Source: Sanghuangporus weigelae (taxonomy: Eukaryota; Basidiomycota; Agaricomycetes; Hymenochaetales; Hymenochaetaceae). Taken from it: DNA of 64,000 bases. The notes below the pieces were generated by a model. It ran no database searches. It was not told the origin of the DNA and saw only the letters and a list, made by a program, of their open reading frames with translations. Made by a program: the position numbers and the translations under genes. Location: NCBI GenBank assembly GCA_033182465.1, contig CP137322.1:434001-498000 (forward strand), given 5' to 3'. Positions 33,270-45,315 of this stretch are shown one piece after another. Within the stretch, counting starts at the first letter, position 1. Each line of letters starts with the position of its first letter.

Positions 33270-35560
33270 TCAGTTCTTTAAAATCTTCCAGATCCTGTCC
33301 CAAGTAACGATTCCGCCAAGAGTCTCCTCGTCAAAGACCGACGTATTGTGTTCAGGGTTTATGGCTTTAGCACGCCTAAATTCGTTCTTTGCTTGGTGAG
33401 CATCATGAAACATCGACTGAAGGTCATATACCCATGTCAAATATAGCGGTTTATAGAAGTCCGTGAATAGGGCAGGCATGTCCGGCTTGATGAGCCCGAC
33501 TAGCATCGATTGTTTAGAATGAACGAGCAGCTTATCGATGTCTGTATCCAATTCATCAAGAGCATCTGTCTGTACTTCGGTGCCATTCGAATAATGGGTC
33601 CCAATCCAGCAAATGACGTAAAAGAATGACTCCCAATCAAACCTTTCGAGGTGTGGAGGGGTTTCGTTCTCAAGCAGATCTATTGCCATGAAACGACGAG
33701 TTCCAGTTCGCCTTCCATGGTGTCCTTCACTGCTCGGTACTCCGACAGAAGCCAGATCGAAATCAATCAGGACTCCATGTACAGCGTCGCCATCACTCCT
33801 GCGTATCATCAAGTTATGAAGACTGATATCACGATGCAGAATGCGTGCTTCGCTGATGAACAAGAAATGGTGTGCTATTCCAAGGAAACAGTCAGAACGA
33901 GACACATTGAACGAAAATCAAACGAACCTAGTACAATGTCCCGGATGGCTTGCTTGAAATGGTCCAGGTTCGTCAATTCGAATATTGGATAAAGGCGCTC
34001 CATGACTATTACACGGCAGATGCGATTCCCAGTCTCGTCAAATTTCTTCAAGTTGTCATAGTTCTCCGTTGTCCATCGAAAAGAATTGACTTTCGTCAGA
34101 TTGTCGATATCTTTCGTTGATTTCACCATTGGTAGGGCCTCAGCAAGACTCCTGTCACCGTATTTGTTTGTATGAATAGTATCGGCGTCGGCGTCGAGAG
34201 TCGATAGCTGTTCTCTGCCCTTCTTCAAGATCTCTGCCTCTGAAGGTCGTCGCGCTGCAGGCCAGCTGATTTTGACTGCAAACACCTGCCCGTCTGGGAC
34301 TCTGTGACCCAGAAATACTGCCGTTCCTCTACTGATCAGCCCATATGGGCGGCGCCTACCGATTTCTGAACTGAGACATAGTTCATGTTCGTGGACAGAC
34401 AGTGTGAACAAGAAGTCGGTTGTTCTTTCGATTCCGGTTGTGGGAAGGCGTGCACGGGCCTCGGCGATCAATTTCACATCGTCCTTCAAGTCTTCAAGGA
34501 ATCCAATTTCCGAGGAATTCATTTCCGTCAGCCTCTTGAGAAGCAGCGCGTAAGTGTATAAGTCGTCAATAAAGCTGAACTCCTGCGAATAGACTGGTCC
34601 AGCTCGGTCATAATACGCTAGAGTCAACTTGTCATCTATTATAAGGAATTCCAAGACGTGCCGTCGATTAGGAACAGCTGAGACTTGATCTATAGCATAT
34701 TTTCCGCCGCACAGCAGCAGATCGGAGCGCACCTCGCCAAACTTGAATCTCTTCTGGCTATTTGCATCACTAATTTCTGACGCCTTTCGTTTTGGTGCAG
34801 CAATGCCCCGTCTTGCACCACTGCCGTGAGAAACGGGCATCGAAGGTGAATGAGATGAATGCGATTTATGGACTTCCGGAGCAGCTCCTACGTCTGAGCT
34901 ACCTCCGCCATCCCGAGAAGGTGACGTGTATTCGGATGGATGGTCAGACACCGAAGACTGACCGATCTTTATTACTTTCTGACGCATCTTGAACTCGACA
35001 GCAATCCTGATGTCTTTCCATTGCCAGGAAACAGATACTCCACCATTCTGGCGTGGTCCAGAATCGTTGTAAGTCTTCCATTTGTCGTTTGCAACGTCCG
35101 GATGTGCACTACTGACGGCGACAACATCAGGCTTGCGCTTGCTCCCGCACAATCCCTCTATTAGGTGCGGATCGTTTCGAGCGAAAATAATGGTCCGAGT
35201 CTGAAACTGCGAAATGATGTGATTTGTTAATTCACAAAACGGCCCATAACGAAGTGTCTCGCCAGTCACGCTCTTGCAATATGCCTTGCGCGATTCCAAG
35301 ACGTGTTCACTAGATGCAGCAGCGTTCACGATAACGTCCTTTGCATCAAGGTACTGTTCGGGCACTCCTAGGCGGACAAGAAAATTCCTGAGAGGAAGAG
35401 TTACGGAATCCTTTAGGTCCATTTCGTTGTACTTGTCGATGGTATCGACATTAGCAACGAAGTTAGAGCCTCCAGAATATGCCGAGGCAGTCCCTCCCAC
35501 TGGTGTAACGGGTCTCGAGTCTTTACTTGAAGGAGCAGGAGGATTATTCGAATCAGACAT
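33270..35560 (-). CDS. FunK1-type fungal protein kinase, complete, array unit 5
   Basis: Exons 35560-33928 and 33874-33270 (53 bp intron, GTTCGT donor), encoding 745 residues. The first true ATG in frame (MSDSNNPP) is used; the frame extends upstream without an ATG. Order: Ser/Pro-rich N-terminus, FunK1 N-terminal region (NEMDLKDSV, IIFARNDPHLIEG), a low-complexity Ser/His stretch, RPYGLISRGTAVFLG, FAVKISWPAARR (lysine near residue 430), VIVMERLYPIFELTNLDHF, HRDISLHNLMIRR (near residue 556), IDFDLASVG, DWESFFYVICWIG and TWDRIWKILKN. All family motifs are present and the frame is open. It is the only intact unit of the minus-strand array and the probable source of its architecture. Confidence 0.92.
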
Positions 35561-35834
35561 GTTGTTGGTGAACACACCAGTCCTAAATGACCTGCTATTT
35601 ATACTTTTTACGACCTGTTGCGCACGGACCTTCGATATCGCCTCATAAACTTGGAACAATTGATGTTCATTCTAGTTGGCCACATATTACGCTATCACGC
35701 CACTTGATAACTCGATAAAGATCAAGTGGCTAAGATGGTATGCAGAAGCTTTATGTGGAAACGATCCTCTTCGGTTCGGAGAATCCTGATTATCTCGTGT
35801 CCAACGAAACAAAAAAGCGCGCCGTAGATAAAAA

Positions 35835-37983
35835 TCACGTAGAAGTCAAAGTCTCTCCCTTCATCGCTTGCTCAAAGAACTGCAGCGAAGCCTGCCCGGT
35901 CGCGAGCCCCGTATAGTTATACGCGGGCACCTCATGTCCCGCGCCGAACACACGAATGTAGGAAAAGTTACCAGCATTCTTGACTAATCCCGCGACGTTC
36001 CCTGCAACTGTATAGTTTGCGAAATTTTGCTGTGAGTAAATCGAAGTGTACTGCGTGTTGAGGTTGTTGACCTGTACGGAGGTCAGTCAAAATCAAACGT
36101 AGAAGCGAGGAAAACAAAGGAGACGGACCATCGCTTCCACTCCCATATAATTTAGAATGAAGTCTGCGTCACCATCGTAAATGACCGTTCGCACCTGCAG
36201 GTGATAAACGAATAAGTCGCAAACGCAGATAACAAAGTATTCGCTGAAATACTCACTCCGCCATTAATGACAGCTTCCAAGTCCGGAGCTGAATTACGCA
36301 TCCAGTCGCCTGTTAAGTCGAAATTCGTATGTACATCTTCATTCTCCTCCATCCAAACTGACTTTGCTCCGATCTTCTTCCTGGATCTCGGTATTAGCGT
36401 GTTCAAAGGTAAAATGCTTAGACAATCTCGAATGCGCACATAAATGTCTGGTTCGTTAATAGCGGGCTAATATCCGGTGGATACGGTGCGTCGCCCGATT
36501 CTCGTACGTCATATGGGTCTACATCATCTCCAGTCGGCACAAGAACGTTGTTCAAGCAGTAAAGGTAAGAGGCCTCGCAGACTTCATTAGTTCCAGTGGT
36601 ATAACAATTCGTGATCTATGAAAAATCAAATCAACAGGAGAACATGGTACGAAAAACATGTCGCTGACTTGGTCCCTGCATCCTCCCTGATCATAAAATG
36701 AGCTGTTTGCTGCGGCGATCATGCTGCTGTTGGCGGTGGCCCTGTATGGGTTCGACCCCGCGTAATTCGCATATTCTGCATACTGATGCAGCGGATCAGT
36801 GAGGCCGTTTCCGACTCCGAGAGTCTTGAAGTTCAGTGTGATACCAGAGATCGAACCGTTAGCAATCGCGTCATTTTGCTGAAGGAAGTGATGAGCGAAT
36901 GCAGGTCCGTAGTGCCCACCATAGCTATTGCCACGATTCTTTAGTTATGACATTTCTCGGGCAATCATCTGTCTGACTTACGACTCTGTCCATAATGCAA
37001 GTTCGTTCTTTGCAAATGGAGAGAAAGCTGGATCCGCGTAGAAAATCTGAAGCATGTTCCAAACAGCAACTCCTGCTTCCTTGGCGCTAGAAACGTTCTT
37101 CTGGCCATATGAATATCCGACGCCAACTGCAGGAACGAGTTAGTTCCGCGTGAGAGATCAATCGATGATAAAAAAGAAACTAACCAGGTTGGTCTATGTA
37201 GAGCCTAAAAGAACATTTCTATGGTCAATAACGTGCATCACCTTGAATGGATAAGGAACTTACATATTGACGTTATTGTTCCAGGAGTATGGGTTTAGAG
37301 ACGCGGAAGTCCCGTTAGCGTCTATGCGGCATGGCTGAACGGGGAGTTAGTAAGCGCAGCTCCAAAGCACGGTGAAGGAGCGACTCACTCCATTTTCCTG
37401 GAAAAGGCCCAACATAGAAGATGCTCCCGGCTAGAGTAAGAGATGAGACACTCTGACCATAAATGCCAAAGAAGTGCGAAAGCTTACTCCACCGTTGAGC
37501 CAAATTGCGACAGGAGCGGAAGCAGAATCGTTTCTCGCAGCAAAGAACCACCACCTAACACAGAGTGAGATTCGAGGATCATAGACATGAATGAGAATTT
37601 TACCAACCACATGTGCTGGTTCTTCGTCAAATCAGCGTAACCGGAAGCTTGGAAGACACCGGGTGTCGTCTCTAAAAGACGGGAAGAAAAGATTAATTGT
37701 ATTAGTCTTGAAGGCGAATATGGAAAGAAAGAAGACGCTTACCACAAACGCCTGAATTGTTCACGTAGCGCACCGTGCCTGCCTTGACTGCTCGAGAGCG
37801 CAACGATCCAACATCGTCCCAATCATCCGGTTCTGGGGTTCTCGCGATCTTGGTCCACCTTGGAACCAACTCGTCTTGACTAAAGTCATCGCTTGCCTTA
37901 GGAACTATGACAGCAGACACTGAAGACAAGAGCGCAAGCCCAAGGAGGGCGGTAACAAAGCTGAGATGCAAGATGGGAGCCAT
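35835..37983 (-). CDS. Secreted serine carboxypeptidase (peptidase family S10)
   Basis: A multi-exon minus-strand gene. Clear first exons are 37983-37743, 37672-37608 and 37554-37488; about ten short introns in all. The protein starts with a signal peptide (MAPILHLSFVTALLGLALL...VSA). It then shows VNNSGVCETTPGVFQASGY, QHMWWWFFAARND, LNGGPGASSMLGLFQENG (oxyanion region), SYGGHYGPAFAHHF (nucleophile serine), VIYDGDADFI (aspartate) and GAGHEVPAY (histidine), ending EQAMKGETLTST and TGA at 35835. The complete catalytic triad implies an active enzyme that removes C-terminal residues from peptides outside the cell or in the vacuole. It has no close functional link to its neighbours. Middle exon joins were not all fixed. 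Confidence 0.9.
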
Positions 37984-38908
37984 AGCTGTATCGGAGTCCG
38001 GGTCCTAGTCCTACGAATAGAAGATGTGCTCACACATGGAAAGGACTGTTGTTTATAATATCGAAAATAGGAGACAATTAGATGAGTTTTGTCTCGGAGT
38101 CCTCTGTTTTACTCAGACGCATTTTATTCATGAGGTCTTGAATCCTGGAATTGTTCCGCGGATGCCAGAAACCTTCCCGCCCGAGAGACTCGAAAGCGCA
38201 GAGCGATGCTTGCCCGTCATATCCGATTAATGAGTGTGGTCAGGAAACATAACTTTGAGATACGGGAGGAGATTGAGACACCCGTCCACTGCACATGAGT
38301 AACCTCAGGAGGCAAAACTGCAGAAGCTGAAGAGTTCTTTTTTTTACCAGCGCATCGTGCATCGGGTCACCATGGTTCCACCCGGATTTTCATCTTATTG
38401 GTTCACGTTTGTAGATGACAGCACGTAGGAGAGCTCATAGTGAATCAAGAAGAATAAGAAACGCGGAGCGCAGATGCTTGGATGGATCAGAGACACGTAC
38501 AAACAAATGCAAAGTTTTGGATTCTTGACTTGTTTCGGAACTCCCTTTCAACCCACGCTCTGGAACAACATGCCGTACACAGGAACTAAAAACTCCTATA
38601 TGCAAGTACGTCCCGTTCATTCGGAGATCCATAATCATACTAGTAGCATTTTTTGACGATCGATCGATGAGCAAGCTGGCGAAAACAGAGGATTTCGAAG
38701 TGCGAAACTGCCGAACAAACTATCGAACTATTGTACATGCCAGTAAATCTATGGCGGCAATTGTTATATTAATAAGATGATTTACGTTCCTTATCAAATA
38801 TTTGGCGCAGTAAGAGCAGTGAAATAGTTGTAAGTTAAATGAGTAGCGGAAGCCAGGAAAAAGAAGTATATGCTTTATTCACGACGGAGAAAGATTCCAA
38901 TCACTGAG
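37984..38908. other. Intergenic, 925 bases
   Basis: Upstream of the carboxypeptidase and downstream of the zf-4CXXC_R1 gene. I see no gene, repeat or RNA; short frames here lack any recognisable feature. Confidence 0.5.
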
Positions 38909-41515
38909 TCAAGATTGAGCCTCCCCTCTATTTATCCTCCATTCAAGCAGATCGGCATATTCGTTTAAGCCTTTCACGAGAGCCTTCACTTGGGCCTGCG
39001 TCGGCGGACCTTGTCCGAAATCGATTTCCCCATTTGAGCCTGAGCCACCCAGCTCGAAATTATTCGCATCTTCCCTTTTCACCTTGACCTCTCCAAAGCA
39101 CTCGAAGGCGGAATCTTTCCCGTCGACTCCTTCAGCGGCAGCCAGCCACTTTGCAAGCTGACGAATCTCTGCGGGATCGTAAAAGCCCCACCATCGTTCT
39201 TCCCTCTCTAAGATTGCACCACGTCCCCAGACAGCAAGGAACCATCCCCACTTTTGCATCTCTTCACGCTCTTCCTCATCCGGAACCTTCGCTTTCGCGC
39301 GCTTATCTTTGCGGCGGAATGCAGACGAGGCGTAATATACACGACCTTGTGAGTCCCTTCCCAGAGGACCAAAGCGAGGGGCGGCACCTTGTAGCTCTAG
39401 TAGGTGAGCGTACTCGAGCGCTGCGAGTTTATCTTTGTGTTTAGCTAGAGCAACCCGGTACACTTTCTCCTTTTCTGTATCCCTCTCCTTCCCTTTGCCT
39501 TTCTTCGCCACATCGCCTTTGACCTCATCTTCGTCTTTATTTTCTCCCCATCCGACGGAAACGCGCTCCTGAGCCCACCGCTCATTTTCCTTGCGCACAT
39601 CAGCGAAGTAAGCACGGTTCTCGTTGCGCACATCATCCGCACCTTCCGCTATCTCAGCACGTATAGACGGTCCTTGAAGAGCGCATTCGCATAGTGCGAT
39701 AATACAAGGCAGGACTTGCAACGCATGAGTCACGCTGTTGTCCAAGTTGAGCACCTCTTCGACCGACTCATTCTGGGCTCCACGACGAGTCTTGATCCGT
39801 GAAATTGTTCGTTGTGGCGGATCTACCTCGTCCTGGCTTTCTTCTGCGGTAAACGATAGACGAGGTCCAGGATCAGGAATAGGCACGACAAAGAAATCTT
39901 CCGGAAGATTATCCCGAAGAAGCTGAAGACGCGCCCATAGCGTGGCAGTGTTTGCAATTGATCCAGTGATTTTCTTCATTGTGTCACGGATCAACTTAGC
40001 TTCTTCGGGTTCTGCGTCAGCAGCAAGTAGGTCAAGCAACGCATTCAGCACTGCCCTCGCGCACTGGCAGCTGAATTTATCAAAAAGATCCAGCTCCTCG
40101 AGATAGGTAACCCCAATCTTCAGAAGCGGAGAAAAGCGGAGAATGAACTCTCGCAGCTAGAAATGTCGGATGGCTGAGAAATGACCCCGGGAAATCTCAT
40201 AAGATAGTTTGACTCACGTAGAATCTGTCTTCAGCCTGCTCGCGACTGAGGCCAATTGAAAGCTCAGTCCACCTGGGATGGCGGATGGGCTTCTTCGCGC
40301 GCGGCGCACGGGGCTTGCTTAAATCCACCTCGGAGTTCTGGGCCTCTTTAGTAGAACCAGCTACCTTCGAAGAACCTCTAGCTTTGTACATATCAAATGT
40401 TCCGGCACGAGCGGGAGTCTTCAACTCTGTGGCCTGCTGGGGCGGAATGATTTTGCTACAGAAGCGGACGAAGCGAGTCAGGAAAGGCATTGCGAAATGA
40501 CAAGAGAAACTGACCCGAGAGCAGGGAGACCTTTCGCCTTCCGACAATAGTTGCAGTTGCACTTGTCGGCGCATTTGGGGCAACTAGGGGGACGTAAGTT
40601 CACTCGCTGTCAGGTATGAAGAGTAAACCAGGCTTACGTCCAATGGTACGGCACTCCAAAAGCATGCTTTCCGTTCGAGGTGGCTGGACGGCGCTTTATC
40701 GCTTCAATATCTAAGCCATACCTGTTTCTTAGACACGACTTGCAATACACGGACTTGCACCGGCTCCTGAACAAGACAGTGCACTGAGCACCCACTAAGT
40801 AAATGGAACGCTTAGCATATCATTAAAGGAATTAGATGATAGCAAAGTCAAGGAAGAGACAGAGGCGCAGAGTGTTGCGAAATCACTCGAGGCGACAACA
40901 TCCACAGTTGAATTGCAAGAACACTCACAAGATAGATCTTTCTTTCTTCCGCATTGGTGGCAACTGAAAAGGCCGTTGGGATATCGATCATTCTCCCCGG
41001 CTTCTTGCCATAGTTTCAATGGCTTCGCAACATCAGATAACTTGCGTTTCTTATTTGGTGATTCTGCAAGTTTATTCATGTTGAAAGCCTTTGTCGACAG
41101 AGGACTGGCCTTCATGGGGCTGGCTGGCGTACCCTTCAAGCGAGAAATAGCCGTCTGAGACGGCGGAATTTCGACAAAGACCTGGCTTTTGCGCCTCATA
41201 GATGAAGACGAGGAGAAACCAGAAGGACGCTTGGACTTGGGCGTTGTACTATTGGAAGGAGACCGAGGCATCTCGACGAAGACGTCAAGTTTCCGCTTAA
41301 GGGAGCCAGAAGCCACCTTAGAAGCGGACGGCTTCGAAGTGGATGGCGTTGGCTTGATGAGATTTAGCGTCGCATTATTATTGGGCGTCATCCTGGAAGA
41401 GTGAAACGGAGATGGCGGAATTTCAACGAAGGCCTTTAATCGACCTTTATGTATATCAGAGAGTCGCTGGTGCGGTGTTGAAGAAGATACAAGCGCGGGA
41501 GGCATCGAATGTGAA
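38909..41515 (-). CDS. zf-4CXXC_R1 zinc-finger nuclear protein
   Basis: ATG at 41515 (MPPALVSSS). The first exon carries three copies of a short motif, KAFVEIPPSP, DVFVEMPRSP and QVFVEIPPSQ, each after basic residues. Then comes a cysteine cluster typical of zf-4CXXC_R1: CHQCGRKKDLS, CKSVYCKSCLRNRYG, HWTCPKCADKCNCNYCRKAKG, spread over exons ending near 40520. Later exons give LREFILRFSPLLKIGVTYLEELDLFDKFS and an acidic/basic C-terminal region with LEYAHLLELQGAAPRFGPLGRDSQGR. The family includes JPO/R1-type DNA- or chromatin-binding regulators; nuclear location is inferred. The join between the first exon and CTVLFRS could not be settled. Divergent from TIM17 across 225 bases. Confidence 0.82.
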
Positions 41516-41740
41516 GAGACCACCCGCGAGAGATGGTAGTGGTTGTGGTTCAAGTTGAAAAGAGAGGTGTTGTTAAGACGCGTCTGATATTGAACATATG
41601 CTGACCTAAGAGCGCGTGACCGTGTTGATTATCTCATCCACAAAAATTTGGTCACGACGACCCGCTGAAGTGATTTGCTGGACACTTTGTCTTTACCGTC
41701 CCCGAAACTTTTAAAAGGACGAGGCATTTAAAGAGTTGTT
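41516..41740. promoter_or_regulatory. Shared divergent promoter region, zf-4CXXC_R1 / TIM17
   Basis: 225 bases separate two outward-facing ATG codons. It is mildly AT-rich next to the TIM17 start (CTTTTAAAAGGACG about 30 bases upstream). Regulatory role inferred from geometry. Confidence 0.5.
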
Positions 41741-42449
41741 ATGGCTAATGCTGACCATACCCGTGACCCTTGGTAAGCGTTTCGAAGTAAAAACAAGACT
41801 TACCAGCTCAGTTGCTTTATGATTTCAGCCCCTGGGTGATCCTCAGTGACTTTGGCGGCGCATTCGCCATGGGTGCCATTGGTGGTGGTATCTGGCATGG
41901 TATCAAAGGTGCACGAAACTCGCCACGAGTATGTTGAGATTTTTATATTGATATGAAAGTAGTGCTGAACTTTGACGATAGGGCGAACGACTCGTTGGAG
42001 CTGTCTCCGTCATCAAAGCTCGGGCCCCTGTTACGGGTGGTAACTTCGGTGTTTGGGGAGGCATGTTCTCGACGTTTGACTGTGCAGTAAAAGGATACAG
42101 ACAAAAAGAGGATGCATGGAACGCTATCATCTCTGGTTTTTTGACTGGTGGATGTTTGGCAGCGCGAAGTAAGTACTTTTGCCTCTTGTTGCTGTTTGAA
42201 TGTCTTACGAGGTCGGAACCGTTACCTTAGGCGGACCCAGATCTGCACTCGGCTCTGCCGTTGCGTGTAGTATCTTACTAGGCGTCTTCGAGGGTGTAGG
42301 AGTTTTATTGAACAGAATATTCAGCGAAGGCAACCGACAACAGCTTCCACCATGTATGTCGTTTCATACTCCTTCTCCTGAGTCTATTCTCACCGTTCTC
42401 CTTCCTTTTAGTACCCGAAAACATGTCGGCAAGCCCATCGCATGTATAA
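41741..42449 (+). CDS. TIM17: Mitochondrial inner-membrane import subunit Tim17
   Basis: Five exons: 41741-41772, 41829-41928, 41982-42168, 42231-42353 and 42412-42449, encoding 159 residues, the usual Tim17 length. The start is [31 protein letters not shown], the hallmark of the family. Also present are [52 protein letters not shown] and [15 protein letters not shown], i.e. the four glycine-rich membrane segments and the disulfide-type cysteines. Tim17 is a core part of the TIM23 channel that imports presequence proteins into the matrix. All splice phases agree. Another mitochondrial gene follows at 42906. Confidence 0.96.
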
Positions 42450-42905
42450 CATCATCCTGTTACGCATCGCTCTGGACTGGACACCTTTTAGATTTCTGTA
42501 TTATTCTTCCTGCATTGCTTCGTACCTTTTATCCCTACTCCGCTGCATAATACATCATCTCGACAGGACATTTCCGTGAGAGTAAGCTCGTACGTCGTCT
42601 GTGAAAGGTCGGTCTGTGATTTGCTCGAGTTGCGACCGCTCGTTCTCCGCGGATTGGTTGGCGGACGAAGGTCGGCACTTATCGGAGACGGGATTCCTTC
42701 TGTTTATTACTATTTGCTGCCCAACTGTTTTGTATCATGAAAGACTAATGCCAAATACCCGCTCTGAAGTTGAATATTATATTTTCTGGGTTTCCGACTG
42801 TTTCAGATCGTACTTTCTTTTGCTCGGGGAAGAAGAAGATGTTGGGAGGCCACGTGAAGGCTTGAGGCTTCGCCAGAACTTTTTCTGAAGTTTCGACTTG
42901 GCTGC

Positions 42906-45104
42906 ATGCCTCCTTATGCATCTTCATCGCTGATCCTCACAGCGCGTTCGTCGTCTTGCTTGCGACGAATATTGCAACCTCCTAAGTTCAGGCGTATTCG
43001 AAGACAACAATCAACTTACCGCGGTGCTTCGACTTCTACTAAGACCTCCACTGCAACTAACGGTGATTTCCCAAATGACAAACATTTCGAATTAGAGGAC
43101 CAGCATGCCCTACGAAGAGCCCAATCTGTACTTCTTTCTGCTGCCAGATTACAAGGGAAAGGAGCGCGAGATCATGGGCTTGTATTGGAACCGCTTATTG
43201 AAGCTTGCGACGCGCTAAGTGCCGCCCCACAGGTCGACAGGAATGTCAGAGTTACAGGTGCGCCTGCTCTTTCGTCACAAGTGCTTAAATATTCATATAT
43301 AAATCACAGTGTATGGTGAAGAGAAGACGTCTGCACAAAATCTCGTCACTGTATTGTTGGATGACCCTTTGTCTTCTGATCCCTCGGTGCGGTCTGAGCT
43401 TCAACGGTGGATATCCCAAGATGCTCAGAAAACAATCTTACGATTCCAGTATGTCCCCTCTCAGTTCTTCGGTTTCATAAATCTCATTATCCTTATTTTT
43501 AGGCAATCGGGGGCTCAGTCTGATGGAGAAGAAACTATATCACTTGCATCTCCGTTTTTCGCTCGATTTTCCGTTCCTGTAACATTTCAAGGACTTCGCT
43601 CTTCATCCGACACCACTAGCCACCTTCTGCAGAGTGACGTTCCAATCCTCGTTGTTTCTCCTCTTAAGTTTCCTCCCCTTTCTTTTCTCTCGGCGCTCTC
43701 ATCAAATCTACACGCTCTCCTGGTAATTGACGGTGCGCTTGACCCAACATCACCATCCTCCGAGACTTTCCGCTCTCAAATCGCGGATAAATATGGCGTT
43801 GACCAAAGCCGAGTTCTCCTGGTCGATTCTGCTCGTGCTCTGCGAGGCGCCGCAGCTCTGTCCGCTGATCCTTCATCTGCTTCTGCTGTTCAGGCTTTTC
43901 AGGACGATATGCTAGCTTCAGGCATACCTAGTCTCTTACATGCCTTGTCCGATATCGTCTCTCAACACGGCGCGGAACGAATGCGCGCTGATACAGAAAA
44001 TGCAGTAACCAAGCGTGCTATAGCGACAGTGAAAGACGTCATATTTCACGCGAAGGAAGAGACGCGAGACGTCCGAAGCCGTTCCAGCGCATTGCAGGAA
44101 GAAGCCTTAGAGGCGCGCGAGCGTGTTGAAGTGGAGATCCTAGGAGGCGATGCTGATGTAGCCGTCCAAGACGAACAAGGACGTGTAGCTCGTGGAATTG
44201 AGAAGGTTAAATCGGACTTGAAGCCTGTCTTGGATGGCTTGACTTGGTATCGCTTACCGTTTGTTGTGGATGATGTGAGCGTTCGCGTGGACCGTACTGT
44301 TGGGCACGCATTTGCGAGGGAATTTGAGAACGAGGTTGGTTCATTTAATTCTGAAGGTGGCTCTGGATTTAAGAGTTCATTTGCCAGCTTATTTTTCACA
44401 CCGGCCGCCTGGCATCCCTCCAAGGCTTTTTCGTATCGCGAACAACCTCTCTCCTCACTTCTCTCCCTCAGGTCTTCCATTCGTCGATTCTCCAGAACAC
44501 ACTCGCACAGATAACGTCCTATCCGTCATTTCAAATCACGCCTTCGTCGCCTTCACTTGACTCTTCACACGCTTTCACCACCAACAACTCCACTCCTGCA
44601 CCTGCAGCACTACTTGCCCCCATCCGCACCCGCACTGCCCAACTCGCATACGCGACACGGAGCTTACACCTCTCTGCTCAGCGTCTTCTTCTCTTCACAT
44701 TCGCCAACACATCTCTCTCGTCCCTTTCCTCCGCACTCTTATACGTCCACTTCTCCATCGACGCCTCCACCTCGATAGCATTGGGCATGCTCGGCACGCT
44801 CGCAGGATTGAGATGGGCCGTAGGTCGCTGGACTAAAGCTCGTGAACGGTGGTTTGGTGCGTTTAGGAGAGTCGGAGAGGGATTGGAAAGGGATATGAGT
44901 AAGGTCTTGGGAGGGGTGTTAGATCGACAGGTGTGTGTCGTTCCGAATGAGGCTTGTAAGGGTTTACACAGACTTGTGGAGAAGCGGGAGAAGGAGATTG
45001 GGGAGGTGGAGGATGAGGTGGAGGAGCTGGAATCGAGTCTTGAAGCCCCGGAACAGGACAAGAGTCCAGTGCGAGATGGAGGTAAACCAGAAGGGACTCA
45101 ATAA
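42906..45104 (+). CDS. Mmc1-like mitochondrial inner-membrane/cristae protein
   Basis: Four exons: 42906-43257, 43310-43448, 43503-44334 and 44472-45104, encoding 651 residues. The N-terminus is rich in Arg/Ser (LILTARSSSCLRRIL...FRRIRRQQS) and looks like a mitochondrial presequence. The middle (ILVVSPLKFPPLSFLSALSS, LLVIDGALDPTS) is soluble and followed by a long charged helical region. The C-terminus has two hydrophobic segments (LLLFTFANTSLSSLSSALLYV and TSIALGMLGTLAGLRWAVG), then ARERWFGAFRRVGEGLERD and a coiled coil (EKREKEIGEVEDEVEELES). The latter pattern fits the Mmc1 C-terminal family, linked to inner-membrane and cristae organisation. Family assignment is from memory, moderately sure. 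Confidence 0.75.
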
Positions 45105-45315
45105 TTCTACTCGAAGTTGCTCTCTGATGCTTCATCGCCATCCAAGTAGTTCCTCTGGATACATCGCAAAGCAAGCTCTGAGTTATAATTGATATTTAGC
45201 GAGGCGACTACAACATTTTCTGACAATCCCTCAAACCCTAAGGCTATGGGTGCGAATAACAATACACGTACAGTGACACAGATTTCTGCGAGAATTCGAG
45301 CGAGATCTGATCAAA

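Noticed and set aside
35561-35659. N-terminal extension of the unit 5 FunK1 kinase
   Set aside because: The extension begins at TTG; the first ATG is at 35560 and gives the expected protein.
38024-38674. Short frames between the carboxypeptidase and the zinc-finger gene
   Set aside because: No domain, no splice support, no family likeness; both strands equally poor.
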